This document shows, one piece after another, positions 62,601 to 64,000 of a DNA stretch of 64,000 bases; position 1 is the stretch's first letter; each line of letters starts with the position of its first letter. Below the pieces are notes generated by a model. The model was not told the origin of the DNA and made no database searches. It saw only the letters and a list, made by a program, of their open reading frames with translations. Origin of the DNA: Brugia malayi. Taxonomy: Eukaryota; Nematoda; Chromadorea; Rhabditida; Onchocercidae. The position numbers and the translations under genes are program-made. The stretch spans positions 3,405,001 to 3,469,000 of the forward strand of contig NW_025062476.1 in the NCBI RefSeq assembly GCF_000002995.4, in the 5' to 3' direction.

Positions 62601-64000
62601 TGGTTATGTGTTATTAATTATTGCCGACATCATGTGCAATATCCTTTCAGGTAAGAGAGAAATGAAAAAGAAATTAATGGAAAAGGTGAAAAGGTGAGTA
62701 AGATAGAAAGAGGGTGAATGTCATCAAAGCATGTATGTATAGGCTTTCAAATATACCGTAGACAAGAGATATATCCCTTAGTATTTGTGCTATTCGGAAG
62801 TGCTCCGCTAATATCTCCTCTTCATCACTCTTTTCCACTTTTCTGTATATCATAGCCAATATACTGCTTACTTCCCTGCTTAGGCTTAAATTGATTTTGC
62901 AATATTTTCATTCATTCATTTGTTGGTTCACAGTCACTGCAACTGCTACCATCGTATACCATTGGTTAGTGCCTAAAGGCTAAAGCTTAAAAGTACATTC
63001 ACTGATCAAGCTAGCTAGCTTACTATTTATCTAAAGCTTGGCTAACATGAATAATAAAATGGTTGTCCTTATGGCTTATGCATGCTAGATGAGATTTTTT
63101 TCTGTTTTGGTAAAACTAACAATACATTTTCTTCTGTTTTTTCTTTTTCTTTTTTCTTTTTTGGATTTCATCTTTAGACTTTTTTTTTATTCGTCTGTTG
63201 CTGCACATTTGGAGTTTAATTTATTTTCTTAATTTTCAGTTGTAAGCTATGGAATAATCTTACTGAATCGTGTATATTTGGAGGTCAATTCTGAAATACA
63301 TCATTTAGTTAGTCTAGTTGAAATGTCTTAAAAATTTCAGATTATATCCCAAATGGGGAAAGATTAGTTGTCTAAGATTTTACATTCATGCAATACTGCC
63401 GTCTCCAAAGGGTCCATCAAGTCTTATTATCATTCAAATTGTCTCGCGGTCTTTTCATTACAGCTTTTCATGATTCCTATTTTTTATTGATATTGTTGCT
63501 GAGAAATACGGTACTTCCATAATTAAAAAGTAGAAATTTTACGAATAGTTCGAGAGGTTTTGAACCATTTCTCATCTCTTCCAAAAATTATTTCCTACAT
63601 TTTCTATCATTTAAAAATCAGAAAAAAAAAATAAAAAGATCAAAATGAAGGATGCTTAGGATGTGATAAATGAAAGTATGGTAGAACTTCTGCATTATGG
63701 TTTTCTGGATATAATTTCTGAAATATATGTTTTAGTTTATCCTTAGAATATTTATGAATTCCAACAAGTTTGAACTAATTTAGAATTTCATAATAAATGT
63801 ATGGATGTGGTAGCCTGCAACTACAGAAGTTTTAGGACCTATTCTCTTTAAGATGAATTAAATTGATAATTCAAAGTTTTTGTGTATTTTACTTGAACTT
63901 GCTAGATCTATTATCTTATAACTCTTGTAATCTTGAATCATAAAAGATGTAAGTAAAAATCTTGATATTGAAAAACTCATGATGATGAAAGAGAATGGTT
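59700..64000. other. Probable long intron or downstream region of the 58306 gene
   Basis: Apart from the candidate exon near 62652-62694 I found no supported coding segment. It contains poly-A/T runs and one tandem repeat. Minus frame 62674-62859 overlaps that candidate and is not supported. Confidence 0.45.
60338..60402 (+). repeat. CTAATATACATTA tandem repeat
   Basis: TAATATACATTA occurs four times in 65 bp, twice followed by TTTAAG. Non-coding. Confidence 0.75.

Noticed and set aside
1..64000. Search for tRNA, SL RNA, CRISPR-like arrays or bacterial (Wolbachia) insertions
   Set aside because: Nothing matching tRNA T-arm motifs, a spliced-leader sequence, regular spacer arrays or bacterial gene packing was seen by eye.

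Overview
The window looks like nuclear DNA of a filarial nematode (Onchocercidae). It is very AT-rich, full of poly-A/T runs and microsatellites. Genes are split by introns with nematode-type acceptors (T-rich then CAG). Several first coding exons begin only 3-33 nt after such an acceptor, as expected where a spliced leader is trans-spliced. The clade call rests mainly on the gene at 25378-26631, which reads as an ALT (abundant larval transcript) protein, a family known from filarial worms. All exon models were built by hand; phases close and the coding sums divide by three, but no transcript or database was available.

Layout: 1-13385 is gene-poor with several simple or degenerate repeats. 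13392-17158 (+) is an eight-exon OST-alpha-like solute transporter with a 47-bp minisatellite in its last intron. 17159-25368 is again gene-poor. 25378-26631 (+) is the ALT-like secreted protein. 29086-29610 (+) is a single-exon Thr-rich (mucin-like) membrane protein. 30321-30394 and 30487-30673 are tandem repeats. 33677-34646 (-) is a four-exon tetraspan MARVEL-like protein. 37041-45059 (+) is a 19-exon gene joining an RRM, an F-box and leucine-rich repeats.

46174-50953 (-) is a BEL/Pao LTR retrotransposon with two LTRs and a 5-bp target duplication. It is internally deleted and frame-broken: protease and reverse transcriptase are gone, while RNase H, integrase and an env-like third region remain as remnants. 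53274-54891 (+) is a four-exon small LITAF-like protein. 58306-59583 (+) is the 5' part of an unrecognised gene that probably continues past the window.

The genes have no evident shared pathway and no operon-like spacing. Individually they suggest sterol or organic anion transport (OST-alpha), host interaction (ALT, the mucin-like protein), membrane trafficking (MARVEL, LITAF) and SCF-type ubiquitin ligase targeting possibly coupled to RNA (RRM/F-box/LRR). I saw no tRNA, rRNA, CRISPR array or bacterial-type operon. The most unusual items are the RRM/F-box/LRR architecture, the deletion structure of the BEL/Pao copy, and the short LITAF-like protein.
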